Shown piece after piece: positions 1-8,373 of a DNA stretch of 22,291 nt. Numbering within the stretch: the stretch's first letter is position 1; each line of letters opens with the position of its first letter. The position numbers and the translations under genes were made by a program. Below the pieces are notes generated by a model. It did no database searches and had not been told where the DNA came from. It saw nothing but the letters and a program-made list of their open reading frames with translations. This DNA comes from a virus: the IMG/VR virus record IMGVR_UViG_3300047369_000361, positions 1 through 22,291 of that record; one strand, given 5' to 3'.

Positions 1-2
1 CA

Positions 3-551
3 GATGGTAGTGGAAAGGTATATTCAGTATACGGTTTATATGATTTAGCTTCGGGTTGGAATGGAGTAGGTTCAGGATTAGATGTTAGATTTCAAAGTGG
101 AGGTGACTTTGCTATTGAAAAGATGTTATTTAGAGGCATGTACGAAGGTGGTGGCATGGCAGAAACAGCAGAAGAATTACAATATTATGTACTAAACGCT
201 TCAATGGCTGATATGTCTAGAATGATTTTAGAAAATCCTATTTCTTTTAGTTATTCTCAATTAACAGGAGACCTTAAATTTATGGGTGACACACCAAAGG
301 GTGATGTTATTTTAGAGGTCTACGAAACTATTCCGGATTGTGCACTTTATTCAGATGAAATTTTCTTCAGATATGTTAGTGCAAAAATAAAACAATCACT
401 TGGTTCTAAGCTAGCTATTTTTAAATTTGCTTTACCTGGTAATGTTGATTTTGATTATGATGCAATTAAATCTATGGGTGATGACGAGCTCTCAGAGATA
501 ATTGAAGAAATAAATGGAGACGAAGGTGTTGATTGGATGATGCACTCTTAA
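3..551 (+). CDS. Virion structural protein, C-terminal part (5' end outside window)
   Basis: The frame is open from base 3 to the TAA at 549-551, giving 182 visible residues. The ATG at 123 is therefore probably an internal methionine, because the upstream codons read as ordinary protein (DGSGKVYSVYGLYDLASG...) with no stop. The visible part is acidic, has no membrane segment, and ends in an acidic helix (DDELSEIIEEINGDEG). The pattern of a hydrophobic receptor-like beta segment (GDVILEVYE), then an amphipathic helix (FRYVSAKIKQSLGSKLAIF), then LPG and an acidic tail recalls a family of neck-type virion proteins in T4-like phages. That resemblance is from memory and is weak. Its position directly before the gp25-like gene in a co-directional block supports a structural role in the tail or neck. 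The exact function is not recognised. Confidence 0.6.
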   Translation, partial: DGSGKVYSVYGLYDLASGWNGVGSGLDVRFQSGGDFAIEKMLFRGMYEGGGMAETAEELQYYVLNASMADMSRMILENPISFSYSQLTGDLKFMGDTPKGDVILEVYETIPDCALYSDEIFFRYVSAKIKQSLGSKLAIFKFALPGNVDFDYDAIKSMGDDELSEIIEEINGDEGVDWMMHS

Positions 552-572
552 ATAATTTAGATAAATAAAAAG

Positions 573-929
573 ATGGATTTTTATATTAAGTATATAGGTG
601 ACCCTAACTATGAGCCAACACAGGTGCAAACCAATGGTGAAATAGAAGAATTGATTCAACAGATCGAGACTATTCTTTTTACAGACAAAAGAGAGGTTTT
701 AGGTGAACCTAATTTTGGATGTAGTTTAGAAGACTTAATATATTCGTTCAATGTAAATGAATTTGAACTACAAACAAGAATAAATGAACAAATAAACATA
801 TATTGTCCACTAGCTACTAAGTACAGTGTTTCAACAGAAGTTAGCTTCTTGAAAGGCACGGTTAGAGACATAGCATATATTGATATTACAGTTGATAGTA
901 AATATTTGGTATCACTTAATATAAGATAA
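573..929 (+). CDS. Baseplate wedge protein, gp25/GpW family
   Basis: This 118-residue protein is close in size to T4 gp25 (132 residues) and P2 GpW. The family forms the inner ring of the contractile-tail baseplate, where it joins the wedge to the sheath start. The hallmark is seen at residues 40-52: a conserved Arg (R40), then E45-P46-N47-F48-G49-C50 and L52. This matches the R..x-P-x-x-G-x-x-L core of the family, which also includes TssE of type VI secretion. A helix (about 23-35) precedes it, and a beta-rich C-terminal half (about 78-118) ends in alternating hydrophobic residues. The ATG at 573 follows an A-rich stretch (ataaataaaaag) with no Shine-Dalgarno sequence. The gene leads directly into the gp6-like gene, the usual gp25/W then gp6/J order. 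The older label 'lysozyme' for this family is not supported by any catalytic motif here. Confidence 0.87.
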   Translation: MDFYIKYIGDPNYEPTQVQTNGEIEELIQQIETILFTDKREVLGEPNFGCSLEDLIYSFNVNEFELQTRINEQINIYCPLATKYSVSTEVSFLKGTVRDIAYIDITVDSKYLVSLNIR

Positions 930-945
930 AAAGTAAACCTTAAAA

Positions 946-2778
946 ATGGCAGAACTAAATTTTTTAAATACAATTAGAGTAAAATCTACACAGATTAAAG
1001 AGGACGCTAGGACTTATATTTCTAGGGTTTATGGTAGGTCAAAAACTCTTTTTACTGAAGCTTCACCCTTTGCACAGATAATGAAAGTGCTTTCTGAAAT
1101 TGGTGAACTTATCATGTTCTATGTTGAAGATGCTACAGTAGAACAAAACATATATACAGCTCAGCAACCTGAATCTATATATGGCTTAGCTAGATTAACA
1201 GGGCATGATGCAACAAGAGGTTTTGCGGCTGTTGGTGAATTAGAATTTAGATGGAAAATAGGTGCAGATTTATCTAAGATTGCTGGTACGGGAATCAACA
1301 TCGATCCACGAGCTGAATTCAAAATAGACTTAAATGGATTAACATATAGTTGTTTAAACTCTAAAGATAGATTTAGACTAGAGAAGGACAATAAATTTGC
1401 TATTAAAACCGCATTTATTCAAGGTAAATTTGAAAAACAAACTGTAACTGGAACCGGAGAAAATCTACAATCTTACAATATTAAAACAGGTGGAATTACA
1501 GACCATTCAAACGTTAGCGTTTCTGTTAATGGTGAAAAATGGACAAAACACGAATCATTATATGATTTATTGGCAGACGAAAAAGGTTATTTATTAAAAA
1601 CAGGTATCGGAGGCGGTATAGACGTTTACTTTGGCAACTCTTCATTTGGAGCTGTTCCAGCTTTAGGTACTATTATTGAAATAGAATATGTTAAACATGA
1701 GGGTTTAACGGGTAATATTGACGATTCTCCAGATTTAACTATAAAATGGGATGCAGGTGGTTTAGATTCTAATGGGACAGAACATGACTTAAACGAATTC
1801 TTAGATGTTACTATTACTTCTGCACCTAAAATGGGTTCAGACGCAGAAAGTACAGCGTTTACAAAAGTTATGGCTCCTTTAGCTAGTAAATCATTTGTAT
1901 TAGCCACACCCGATAATTATGAATATTTCTTATCAAGGTATAACATGTTCTCGTACGTTGATGCATATAACACAACTGATGACCAGTATTTAGACGATGA
2001 CAATGTAATTTATATTTTCGCTGTGCCAGATGCAAAAAAGAAATTAACTGGTAAACAAGATTATTTCTCAATGCCAGAAGAAGAAATGTTTTTAGACCAA
2101 ACAGAATATGATGCTATTCAAAAAGTATTACAAGATAGTGGACAACAAATGGTAACTACCGAGGTTGTATTTGTAAAACCACAGATTAGAAAATATAGCA
2201 TGGACATTAATATTAGATTTTTTGAAGGTTTTACAAAACAAGAAATTTACACTGCGGTTAGAGAAAAAGTGAGCAACTATTTATTAAATGTAACTAGAAG
2301 AGACAAATTACCTAAATCTGATATAGTTTATATTCTAGAAGAAATAGAGGGTATCGATGCCGTTAATGTTAGGTTTATTTCTGAAACTGAAGAAACTGCA
2401 AGAAGATTAGGTTATTATGAGTCTGTCAATGTTTCTGTTGTTCCTCAAGAACCTGTAGTTTTAGAAAATGTACAAAATGGAAAACAAAAATATGTTTTCT
2501 TTAAAAGAGTTGAAGACGTTAAAATAATAGACGTTGACGAAACTACAGAAATTCCAGAAGATATCGTAGGTTTAGATAGATGGGGTGATATTATTATGGA
2601 AAAAGAAGAGGTTGCTGTATTTAGAGGTGGTTGGCAAGATAGAGATGGCGATGAAATTGTTGACGATGTTTTAATTAATGCAGAAGCTGCAGTAAGTATA
2701 AACTTTGAAGCTGAACCTGTGCCTAGAACTATTTACACTAGAGTGCAAGCTGGAAATAGAAGAGCTGTTAGAAAGTAA
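946..2778 (+). CDS. Baseplate wedge protein, gp6 / baseplate J-like
   Basis: The protein has 610 residues; T4 gp6 has 660. gp6-type proteins form dimers that join neighbouring wedges around the baseplate. Residues 1-100 are largely helical and match the wedge-protein N-terminus. Residues 406-480 look like the Baseplate_J core: a beta strand (YSMDINIRFF), a helix (TKQEIYTAVREKVSNYLL), then SDIVYILEEIEGIDAVNV, which corresponds to the family's 'I...I..v.GV..V' ending. The region after about 490 is an acidic C-terminal extension with an Asp-rich loop, D565-R-D-G-D-E-I-V-D-D574, resembling a calcium-binding loop of the thrombospondin type 3 or EF-hand kind. The start at 946 (ATGGCA) follows A-rich DNA. 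The stop overlaps the next ATG by one base (TAATG), suggesting coupled translation. The gene order gp25, gp6, gp7 supports the call. Confidence 0.85.
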   Translation: MAELNFLNTIRVKSTQIKEDARTYISRVYGRSKTLFTEASPFAQIMKVLSEIGELIMFYVEDATVEQNIYTAQQPESIYGLARLTGHDATRGFAAVGELEFRWKIGADLSKIAGTGINIDPRAEFKIDLNGLTYSCLNSKDRFRLEKDNKFAIKTAFIQGKFEKQTVTGTGENLQSYNIKTGGITDHSNVSVSVNGEKWTKHESLYDLLADEKGYLLKTGIGGGIDVYFGNSSFGAVPALGTIIEIEYVKHEGLTGNIDDSPDLTIKWDAGGLDSNGTEHDLNEFLDVTITSAPKMGSDAESTAFTKVMAPLASKSFVLATPDNYEYFLSRYNMFSYVDAYNTTDDQYLDDDNVIYIFAVPDAKKKLTGKQDYFSMPEEEMFLDQTEYDAIQKVLQDSGQQMVTTEVVFVKPQIRKYSMDINIRFFEGFTKQEIYTAVREKVSNYLLNVTRRDKLPKSDIVYILEEIEGIDAVNVRFISETEETARRLGYYESVNVSVVPQEPVVLENVQNGKQKYVFFKRVEDVKIIDVDETTEIPEDIVGLDRWGDIIMEKEEVAVFRGGWQDRDGDEIVDDVLINAEAAVSINFEAEPVPRTIYTRVQAGNRRAVRK

Positions 2779-3050
2779 TGAATATTTTTAAAGACATATT
2801 AAATTACAAAAGAGAAAAACTCTATGATAAAACAAAGACTAGAAAAACTAGTCTTAAAAATCAAGGGTTTGACTACAAGGATGTTAGCTTTATAGCTAAG
2901 ACAACGTCTGGTCACATTCAAAGAAATGAAATCATGTATAATTTTATGATGTTCATTGATGATACTATTAAAAATTGGTTAAAAGGTACAAGATACTTAA
3001 GAAGATATAAAAACTATACTGTCAAAAAAGACGACAATACAACTAGATAA
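2778..3050 (+). CDS. Small basic protein between the gp6- and gp7-like genes
   Basis: This encodes 90 residues, rich in Lys and Arg, with no Cys and no signal peptide or membrane segment. The middle (about 50-70, EIMYNFMMFIDDTIKNWLKG) looks helical and hydrophobic on one face, flanked by very basic ends. The start codon overlaps the gp6-like stop (TAATG at 2776-2780) and its own stop overlaps the next start in the same way (TAATG at 3048-3052). Such tight coupling on both sides argues for a real gene made in fixed proportion to the wedge proteins, possibly a small wedge or assembly partner. T4 has no gene at this position and no family is recognised. T4 gp53 is unlikely to be the match, since no LysM-like motif is seen and the protein is half its size. 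Confidence 0.75.
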   Translation: MNIFKDILNYKREKLYDKTKTRKTSLKNQGFDYKDVSFIAKTTSGHIQRNEIMYNFMMFIDDTIKNWLKGTRYLRRYKNYTVKKDDNTTR

Positions 3051-5836
3051 TGTATAATAATTTAAGATTTTTTAAAGGTTTAGATTATGATTTGAATCTG
3101 GAGCAAGATTCTAATGGCATCTGGAATGGTGTTGTATATTTAGATGAAGTTTCTGTTGGTCTTTATGAAACGATCAACATGTTTATTGTTGAAGAGTGTT
3201 TATTCAACGGTGACCCTGCCATTAACACTCCTATTGCAGAATCAACTAGCGCTAGTGGTTTTTACTTTAAATGGGAAGATGTTGATAAATCTCACTCAGA
3301 AGATATTATCATGTTCGGTATTGATGACAATGGAAATCAACCTGTAATTATTGAACATAAAACACAAACATTAGATTTAGTGTCTAATACAAATATAGAT
3401 TTTGTTGACTCAAATGGAATCAAAAATATTTTAACTAAAAATAATGTTGCGTTTCAAATTAATATAGCCCTTAATTCAAAAACAGACGCGCACCACAAGA
3501 GGACTCTAGGAATATACGAAAAAAATGGCACAACCCAAAATAAAGTTGCGAACATTGTATTTTATGGGGAAACAGTTGGTGAAGATGAAAGATTAAAGGT
3601 TTTATTAAGAAACTTTGGTGCAGCTTTAGAAGACAGTGATTTTATGTTGTTTAAAGACCATGACATTAGTGAAATGTCGCCGGACTTTCAATTACTTAAT
3701 GCTAAAAGAAAAGAATTACTTTTAGAATTACATAATATTAAGCCATTTGTTGGAACATATAAAGCAGTATTAAATGCTATTGATTTTTATGGCTATAATA
3801 AATTAACATTAAAAGAATACTGGTTAAACGTAGACGGTAATAATAAAAACTTTGGTAAATTATTTGCTGTACCGGTTGCTAACGCATCTAAAAGAGGAGA
3901 AGCAATTAGAAAAAGACTTAAGTTTAAGTTGCCTTCAAACACAATGAAGAAAACTAGTAAGTTTAGTCTTGTTTATACACTTAATGAACCAAATGGAACT
4001 TTCGATCAATGGGATATTCCAAATGTTACTGAAACTTTTGATTATACACCTGAAGAAATTCTAATAAAATTATATGGTCTTAAGAATAAGTTACAAAGAG
4101 AATACATGCCTCTTAAGGCTAAAATCATCGATATTACAGCTGAAGGTGATTACTTTACGCAAAGAAATTTAAATGTTTGGAATAATCAAAATCCAGTTAG
4201 TTTCTTTAGTGAAGGACATGACATTAGATTTAAAGTTTTACCTGAAAATAGAAATCTTTATATAGAAGACACTTCGATGGTTTTAAAATCGGTTTTAGAC
4301 CAAAACAATTTAACTAGTAATTATACTACTTTTTTAAATATGAAGTTTGGAGAAGAAGGTAATTTAAATCCACAGCAAAGGTTAGAATTAAAAAAGATTT
4401 ACAATAAGTTTTACGAAACATATTACAATAGAGAATTAAATTCATATAACCCTGGGATTCCTATTGGGTGTCCAGTTATATTAGATGGTAGAGATAGTTT
4501 TGATGATGTTTGGGATGAAGCTGAATTTTCATGGGAAGATACTAAAGGATTTGGTCAAGGGCCAGATCCAATTCCAAATGGAACAGAGCAAATACATGCT
4601 GGTATTTCTTGGGAAAATTGGTGGAAAGCATGGGTATATGAAATAGAATGGATAATTACATCTAAAGAAAGAGGTTACAATCAAACTTTTAGAGGACCTA
4701 TTGATGACTATATTTCTATTCCATTAACTTTACCATACGCTGATTCTTACGACGTAGAAATGAGAACATATGATTTATTTGGTCACAGGTCTCACTATAA
4801 AATTAAGAATATGTTTGATGTAAAGCTAAAAGAGTTAGAGCTTTATGGTATTTACAAATGGAAAGAAAACGATACTTGGAACGAAAAGAAAAACGCATGG
4901 TCAAAATCAGGTGGATATTGGGATGTACCTCAGGATAATCTTACAAAAATTGAAGACGACATTGCTACATATTATTTAACGCTTGATAGAGCAAACTACG
5001 TTCATTTTGAAGAAGACCAAGGTTTAAGGTTTTCTACTGTTAGAAGATATGTTGATATTTATTCTGAAACTGGTTTTTCAGAAACAACGGGACCATATCA
5101 ATGGGATGCATGTGAGTTCAGGTGGAAAGATACAGAGCACAACTGGTGGGATGCGATGAGAGTTGGACCAGATTTAACATCTAGTTTTAAAATAAATCAC
5201 ATTGAACAGGGTGATATATTAACTATTACTCATAAAAATCCAACTACACAAGCTTTTGAAACAGGTGTACATACCATATCTTCTTCTGACCCAACAGGTG
5301 TCTTAGATTTAAATGGTTGGAATGCAATTGCTGATGAATTAAATAACAGTGATGACCCTATAATTAGTAAATTTAATTACAATCCTGTTTTTGAAGATGT
5401 TGATGGTGTACCAGTACAAAACGATGTATTTAGATTTTTATTAGCAACTGGTAAAGAATATTCTAAAACATATGATTTTGAAAGTGTGACTATTACACCT
5501 GAAAATACAGGTTCTAATTCAGAAGTTGTAGGAGATGTGCACGTACAGCATTACAACCCAACTTGGGATGACACAAGAGTATTTAAAGATTATGCAGAAG
5601 TAGAAAGATCGACACATTTGACCATTTCTACAGACATTTCTAAATTCCCAGGATCGCAAAATCCAATTTGGAGAATAAAAAATATAAGTAATCCAGAAAT
5701 AACGGATATATACTATAATAATATGTGGCTTACGTACATATTCCAACAACCAGGGTATTACTCAATTGAGTTGGAAACGGAAGATACATATGGTAATAAA
5801 AACGTTGCAAAACGTAACATGTTAAAAGTAAAATAA
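3050..5836 (+). CDS. Putative baseplate wedge protein, gp7 / P2 GpI-like, with added PKD-like modules
   Basis: This 928-residue protein follows the gp25- and gp6-like genes, as gp7 (1032 residues in T4) or P2 GpI does. Residues 212-260 carry a P2-gpI-like segment: a helix, then PFVGTYKAVLNAIDFYGYN, then a Trp-containing strand (LKEYW), matching the 'GT..A...al..lG......eWW' pattern of the tail protein I family. The rest is beta-rich. A Trp-rich motif occurs twice, VWDEAEFSWEDTKG at 487 and QWDACEFRWKDTEH at 684. PKD- or Ig-like strands end in YDVEMRTYDLFGHRSH (567-582) and YYSIELETEDTYGNKN (903-918). A further Trp cluster, WENWWKAWVYEIEW, lies at 521-534. T4 gp7 is not built in this way as far as I recall, so the C-terminal two thirds may be an add-on. 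The start ATG overlaps the preceding stop. The gp7 role is an inference; a structural role is firm. Confidence 0.65.
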   Translation: MYNNLRFFKGLDYDLNLEQDSNGIWNGVVYLDEVSVGLYETINMFIVEECLFNGDPAINTPIAESTSASGFYFKWEDVDKSHSEDIIMFGIDDNGNQPVIIEHKTQTLDLVSNTNIDFVDSNGIKNILTKNNVAFQINIALNSKTDAHHKRTLGIYEKNGTTQNKVANIVFYGETVGEDERLKVLLRNFGAALEDSDFMLFKDHDISEMSPDFQLLNAKRKELLLELHNIKPFVGTYKAVLNAIDFYGYNKLTLKEYWLNVDGNNKNFGKLFAVPVANASKRGEAIRKRLKFKLPSNTMKKTSKFSLVYTLNEPNGTFDQWDIPNVTETFDYTPEEILIKLYGLKNKLQREYMPLKAKIIDITAEGDYFTQRNLNVWNNQNPVSFFSEGHDIRFKVLPENRNLYIEDTSMVLKSVLDQNNLTSNYTTFLNMKFGEEGNLNPQQRLELKKIYNKFYETYYNRELNSYNPGIPIGCPVILDGRDSFDDVWDEAEFSWEDTKGFGQGPDPIPNGTEQIHAGISWENWWKAWVYEIEWIITSKERGYNQTFRGPIDDYISIPLTLPYADSYDVEMRTYDLFGHRSHYKIKNMFDVKLKELELYGIYKWKENDTWNEKKNAWSKSGGYWDVPQDNLTKIEDDIATYYLTLDRANYVHFEEDQGLRFSTVRRYVDIYSETGFSETTGPYQWDACEFRWKDTEHNWWDAMRVGPDLTSSFKINHIEQGDILTITHKNPTTQAFETGVHTISSSDPTGVLDLNGWNAIADELNNSDDPIISKFNYNPVFEDVDGVPVQNDVFRFLLATGKEYSKTYDFESVTITPENTGSNSEVVGDVHVQHYNPTWDDTRVFKDYAEVERSTHLTISTDISKFPGSQNPIWRIKNISNPEITDIYYNNMWLTYIFQQPGYYSIELETEDTYGNKNVAKRNMLKVK
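4508..5170 (+). repeat. Trp-rich protein repeat inside the gp7-like gene
   Basis: Two copies of a motif with consensus [VQ]WD-x-[AC]-E-F-x-W-x-D-T, followed by GPD, lie at residues 487-507 and 684-707 (bases 4508-4570 and 5099-5170). They are 197 residues apart. Each comes before a beta-rich segment, so they probably mark the starts of two duplicated, diverged domains. The DNA itself has diverged, so the repeat is visible only in the protein. Confidence 0.6.
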
Positions 5837-5846
5837 AGAAATAAAA

Positions 5847-6416
5847 ATGGCAAACATTATTGAAATTTTAGGAACTGATTCAGTTTCAGCGTCTAGACCA
5901 ACTATTAATACTAACTTTGAGTTGCTAAATGATGAACTAGCTTCGGTTATGGCTCTTTTAAATCCAACGACATTGGCTTTATCTGGAGTTTCTAGCGTTA
6001 CTACAACATCGTTAACGGTTTCTAGCGGAACAACCAATCTGTTAAGCGTAGCAAATGCAGGTGGAATTCAAGCACTAACTGACGCTTCATTTTCTAATGC
6101 TATCACACTTGGTGGTACATTAGTTAAAAGTGGAGTTGTAGGTTCTATGGCTATTCCAACTACAGTTACAGCGCCAACAGCTTTAACTGCAATCACTTAT
6201 TTTGTAGAAAGCTCATTTAATTTACCTACAGCCACTGATGGACAAGAAATAACTTTAATCAGTACAAGTGCATCTGAGATAGATGTTCTACCACAGGCTG
6301 GAGCTGCAATTGGAGCAACTTCTATTAAATTAGATGCAGCTAATTCCACTATAACCTTAAGATGTTTTAACGACGTGTGGTATATTATTAGCTCACACGC
6401 TTGTACAATCGCTTAA
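5847..6416 (+). CDS. Short fibre- or spike-like virion protein
   Basis: This encodes 189 residues rich in Ser, Thr, Ala and Val. Residues 1-31 (IIEILGTDSVSAS...INTNFELLNDEL) match a pattern common at the N-termini of phage fibres and baseplate-attached proteins, and a similar segment begins the collagen-like gene at 20392. Residues 38-95 are short alternating hydrophobic and Ser/Thr strands, typical of a trimeric beta-helix shaft. Residues 115-187 (DGQEITLISTSASEIDVLPQ..., then TITLRCFNDVWYIIS) resemble the small beta domains that end many fibre proteins. The start is ATGGCA after aaagaaataaaa, ten bases past the preceding stop. There is one Cys near the end of the chain and one two residues before the C-terminus region (RCF, HACTIA). 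A role as a small fibre or spike attached to the wedge is inferred; no receptor specificity can be read. Confidence 0.6.
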   Translation: MANIIEILGTDSVSASRPTINTNFELLNDELASVMALLNPTTLALSGVSSVTTTSLTVSSGTTNLLSVANAGGIQALTDASFSNAITLGGTLVKSGVVGSMAIPTTVTAPTALTAITYFVESSFNLPTATDGQEITLISTSASEIDVLPQAGAAIGATSIKLDAANSTITLRCFNDVWYIISSHACTIA

Positions 6417-6434
6417 ACAAATAAAAATTAACAA

Positions 6435-8372
6435 ATGGCAACACCTCTAGTTAGAATACCTCAGCCACAAGGTGGCACTATGTATGCATTCGCTTCTTCA
6501 GCGAAAGATATGACTAGAGCCTTTAATAGTTCTGATTTAAATTTTGAATTTAGTAAATTCGCTTTATTGGATTTACCTGATTTTACTCAGTCTGTAAACG
6601 GCTCTAATACTATCGACTTTGAACTTAATCTTAAGCAAACTTCTGGTCAAGATTATGTCGCAGGCATGCCTAATGTTGATTTCGCACAAACTTTTCAAAA
6701 TTATGCTCTTAATTTAGAAGAGCTTTTATTGAATGATGATGACTACGATCCGATTATCTTGCAATCTGATGCTGAGAAGATTTTCTTTAAATGGTTATCG
6801 TCTTTAGGTGCTATAGATTTCAGACCAACGGATTCAAACGAGAGTACGTTGGGTAATTATGCCGAAAATAATAACGGTGTTTTAAGTGGAACTAATTATG
6901 ATAGAGTTGTTAAGTATTTAGGTAGCATAGATGCAGAGAACGATGTAAACTATCAGGGCAACACTTATCATGAGGTGTATATTAACGTACCAACTTCGGT
7001 TGGTTTCACTCCGACTGTTCTATTTAAACCCACAGAGTATAATTGTGCTGCTACAAAGATTTATGCAGACGACCACGTTGAGGGAAGAGCTGGACAATCT
7101 CATCCAGACCCAAATATTAATTTAAATGCAGTTGTTGATGCATATACTTTAGACAGTGGAGCATACTACGATGTTCAAACAAATGCTACAAACTCTGTCC
7201 AAATTGATTTTGACTCAGCTGCATATGAAGAAATTAATAATGACTCTAAAACAAAAACACTATTAGATTTTGCTAAAAAAGGTCAACAATTTAGATTTAA
7301 TGCAGTTTTAGTTTATTATGATATTTATAGTCAATCTGTACCTGCAAATAGAGCTACAAACTTATATGGTATTTTAATATTAGATGACATTGTAGATTCA
7401 TATGGTCCAGGAACCAAAATACATGAACAAATTAAATTTAAACCAAACGAAGTAACAGGTTTAAATGGTAATGCTTTCTCTTTAAAATTAAATCTTAAAT
7501 TTAATTCATCTTTAGATAACGTTGGCGTAGAAACAAGTGTAAATGATTTTACAACATTCTCAATGGACTTGTTTATGGACACTACGACTGCATTAGAGAA
7601 CGCTGCTGATTTAATGCTACAGGCAAATAATAGATATGGTAAAGTAGTAGAAAGATTAGACGGAATTGAAAACATAGTTTTTTCCTCAAAACAACTAACA
7701 GAATTATCTGATAAAATTACAAACTTAGAAGAAGAATTTGAAGCTGCATCTATTCAACTTGCTGATTCAAATGCACTTTTAGCATTAATTACTAAGGCAC
7801 ATAATAAAATTAATCAATTAATAGATGGAACTATTCCTGTTGAATTGCAATATAACACTGATGTTATTTTTAATGGCAAGGGAACTAGCGTTGATAAATC
7901 GATTCCTAATAAAATAAAAATTAACAACGATGTAGAAGGTTATTCTATAAACGATGTTTATTTATGGAATATTGCTGGTGAAGCGATCGCTGCTAAACTA
8001 TCTAACATTTTACAATTTGATGCTGGTTCAACTGGAGAAGGCTCAGATAAGTACGCTATCTGGTCTAGTTTATTATCCTACTCTAATAGATTAAGTTTAA
8101 AGGGATTAATTTCAACTGCGCCTAATAGTGACTTGAATATATACATAGATGACAAAGTAAATTCATGGGAAGCTGGTCAAGTTTTAAAGGTAGCATTCGA
8201 TCAAATCGATATGGCTGGAAATAATATTAAAATTTGGACTGGATCGACCTCTGGATTTACACAAATTATAGCTGACATTGACACAACACAACTGATTACA
8301 ACTAAACCGTATATTGAAATTGTCTGTATTGACCCTGTTTCATATACGTTTGAATATGACATTTTAAGATAA
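6435..8372 (+). CDS. Large virion structural protein with central coiled coil, probably baseplate
   Basis: The protein has 645 residues. Residues 1-110 form an N-terminal domain starting MATPLVRIPQPQGGTMYAF, not assigned to a family. About 110-380 is mixed alpha/beta. Residues 385-465 are helical with coiled-coil spacing (QLTELSDKITNLEEEFEAAS and following), and 470-645 is beta-rich, resembling a jelly-roll or fibre-head domain. A long helical bundle between globular parts is typical of trimeric baseplate or fibre-connector proteins. It lies after the inner-wedge genes, where T4 carries gp8-gp12, but no sequence signature ties it to any of them. The start ATGGCA follows aaataaaaattaacaa. The next gene starts after one spacer base (TAAGATG). 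Confidence 0.6.
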   Translation: MATPLVRIPQPQGGTMYAFASSAKDMTRAFNSSDLNFEFSKFALLDLPDFTQSVNGSNTIDFELNLKQTSGQDYVAGMPNVDFAQTFQNYALNLEELLLNDDDYDPIILQSDAEKIFFKWLSSLGAIDFRPTDSNESTLGNYAENNNGVLSGTNYDRVVKYLGSIDAENDVNYQGNTYHEVYINVPTSVGFTPTVLFKPTEYNCAATKIYADDHVEGRAGQSHPDPNINLNAVVDAYTLDSGAYYDVQTNATNSVQIDFDSAAYEEINNDSKTKTLLDFAKKGQQFRFNAVLVYYDIYSQSVPANRATNLYGILILDDIVDSYGPGTKIHEQIKFKPNEVTGLNGNAFSLKLNLKFNSSLDNVGVETSVNDFTTFSMDLFMDTTTALENAADLMLQANNRYGKVVERLDGIENIVFSSKQLTELSDKITNLEEEFEAASIQLADSNALLALITKAHNKINQLIDGTIPVELQYNTDVIFNGKGTSVDKSIPNKIKINNDVEGYSINDVYLWNIAGEAIAAKLSNILQFDAGSTGEGSDKYAIWSSLLSYSNRLSLKGLISTAPNSDLNIYIDDKVNSWEAGQVLKVAFDQIDMAGNNIKIWTGSTSGFTQIIADIDTTQLITTKPYIEIVCIDPVSYTFEYDILR

Positions 8373-8373
8373 G

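Noticed and set aside
123-551. ATG at 123 as the start of the first gene
   Set aside because: The frame continues open upstream to base 3 with ordinary protein-like codons, and no A-rich leader precedes 123. The gene most likely starts before the window.
560-567. GATAAATA as a T4-type late promoter (TATAAATA)
   Set aside because: It matches seven of eight bases but lies only five bases before the ATG, leaving no usable leader. In such AT-rich DNA the match is easily due to chance.
573-929. gp25-like protein as a lysozyme
   Set aside because: The annotation is common for this family, but no catalytic Glu/Asp arrangement is visible and known structures place the protein in the wedge.
573-5836. 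An extracellular contractile injection system or tailocin instead of a phage
   Set aside because: The gp25-gp6-gp7 order occurs in those too, and this cannot be fully excluded. The very large proteins, the collagen-like fibre and the lack of any toxin or ATPase gene in 22 kb favour a large phage.
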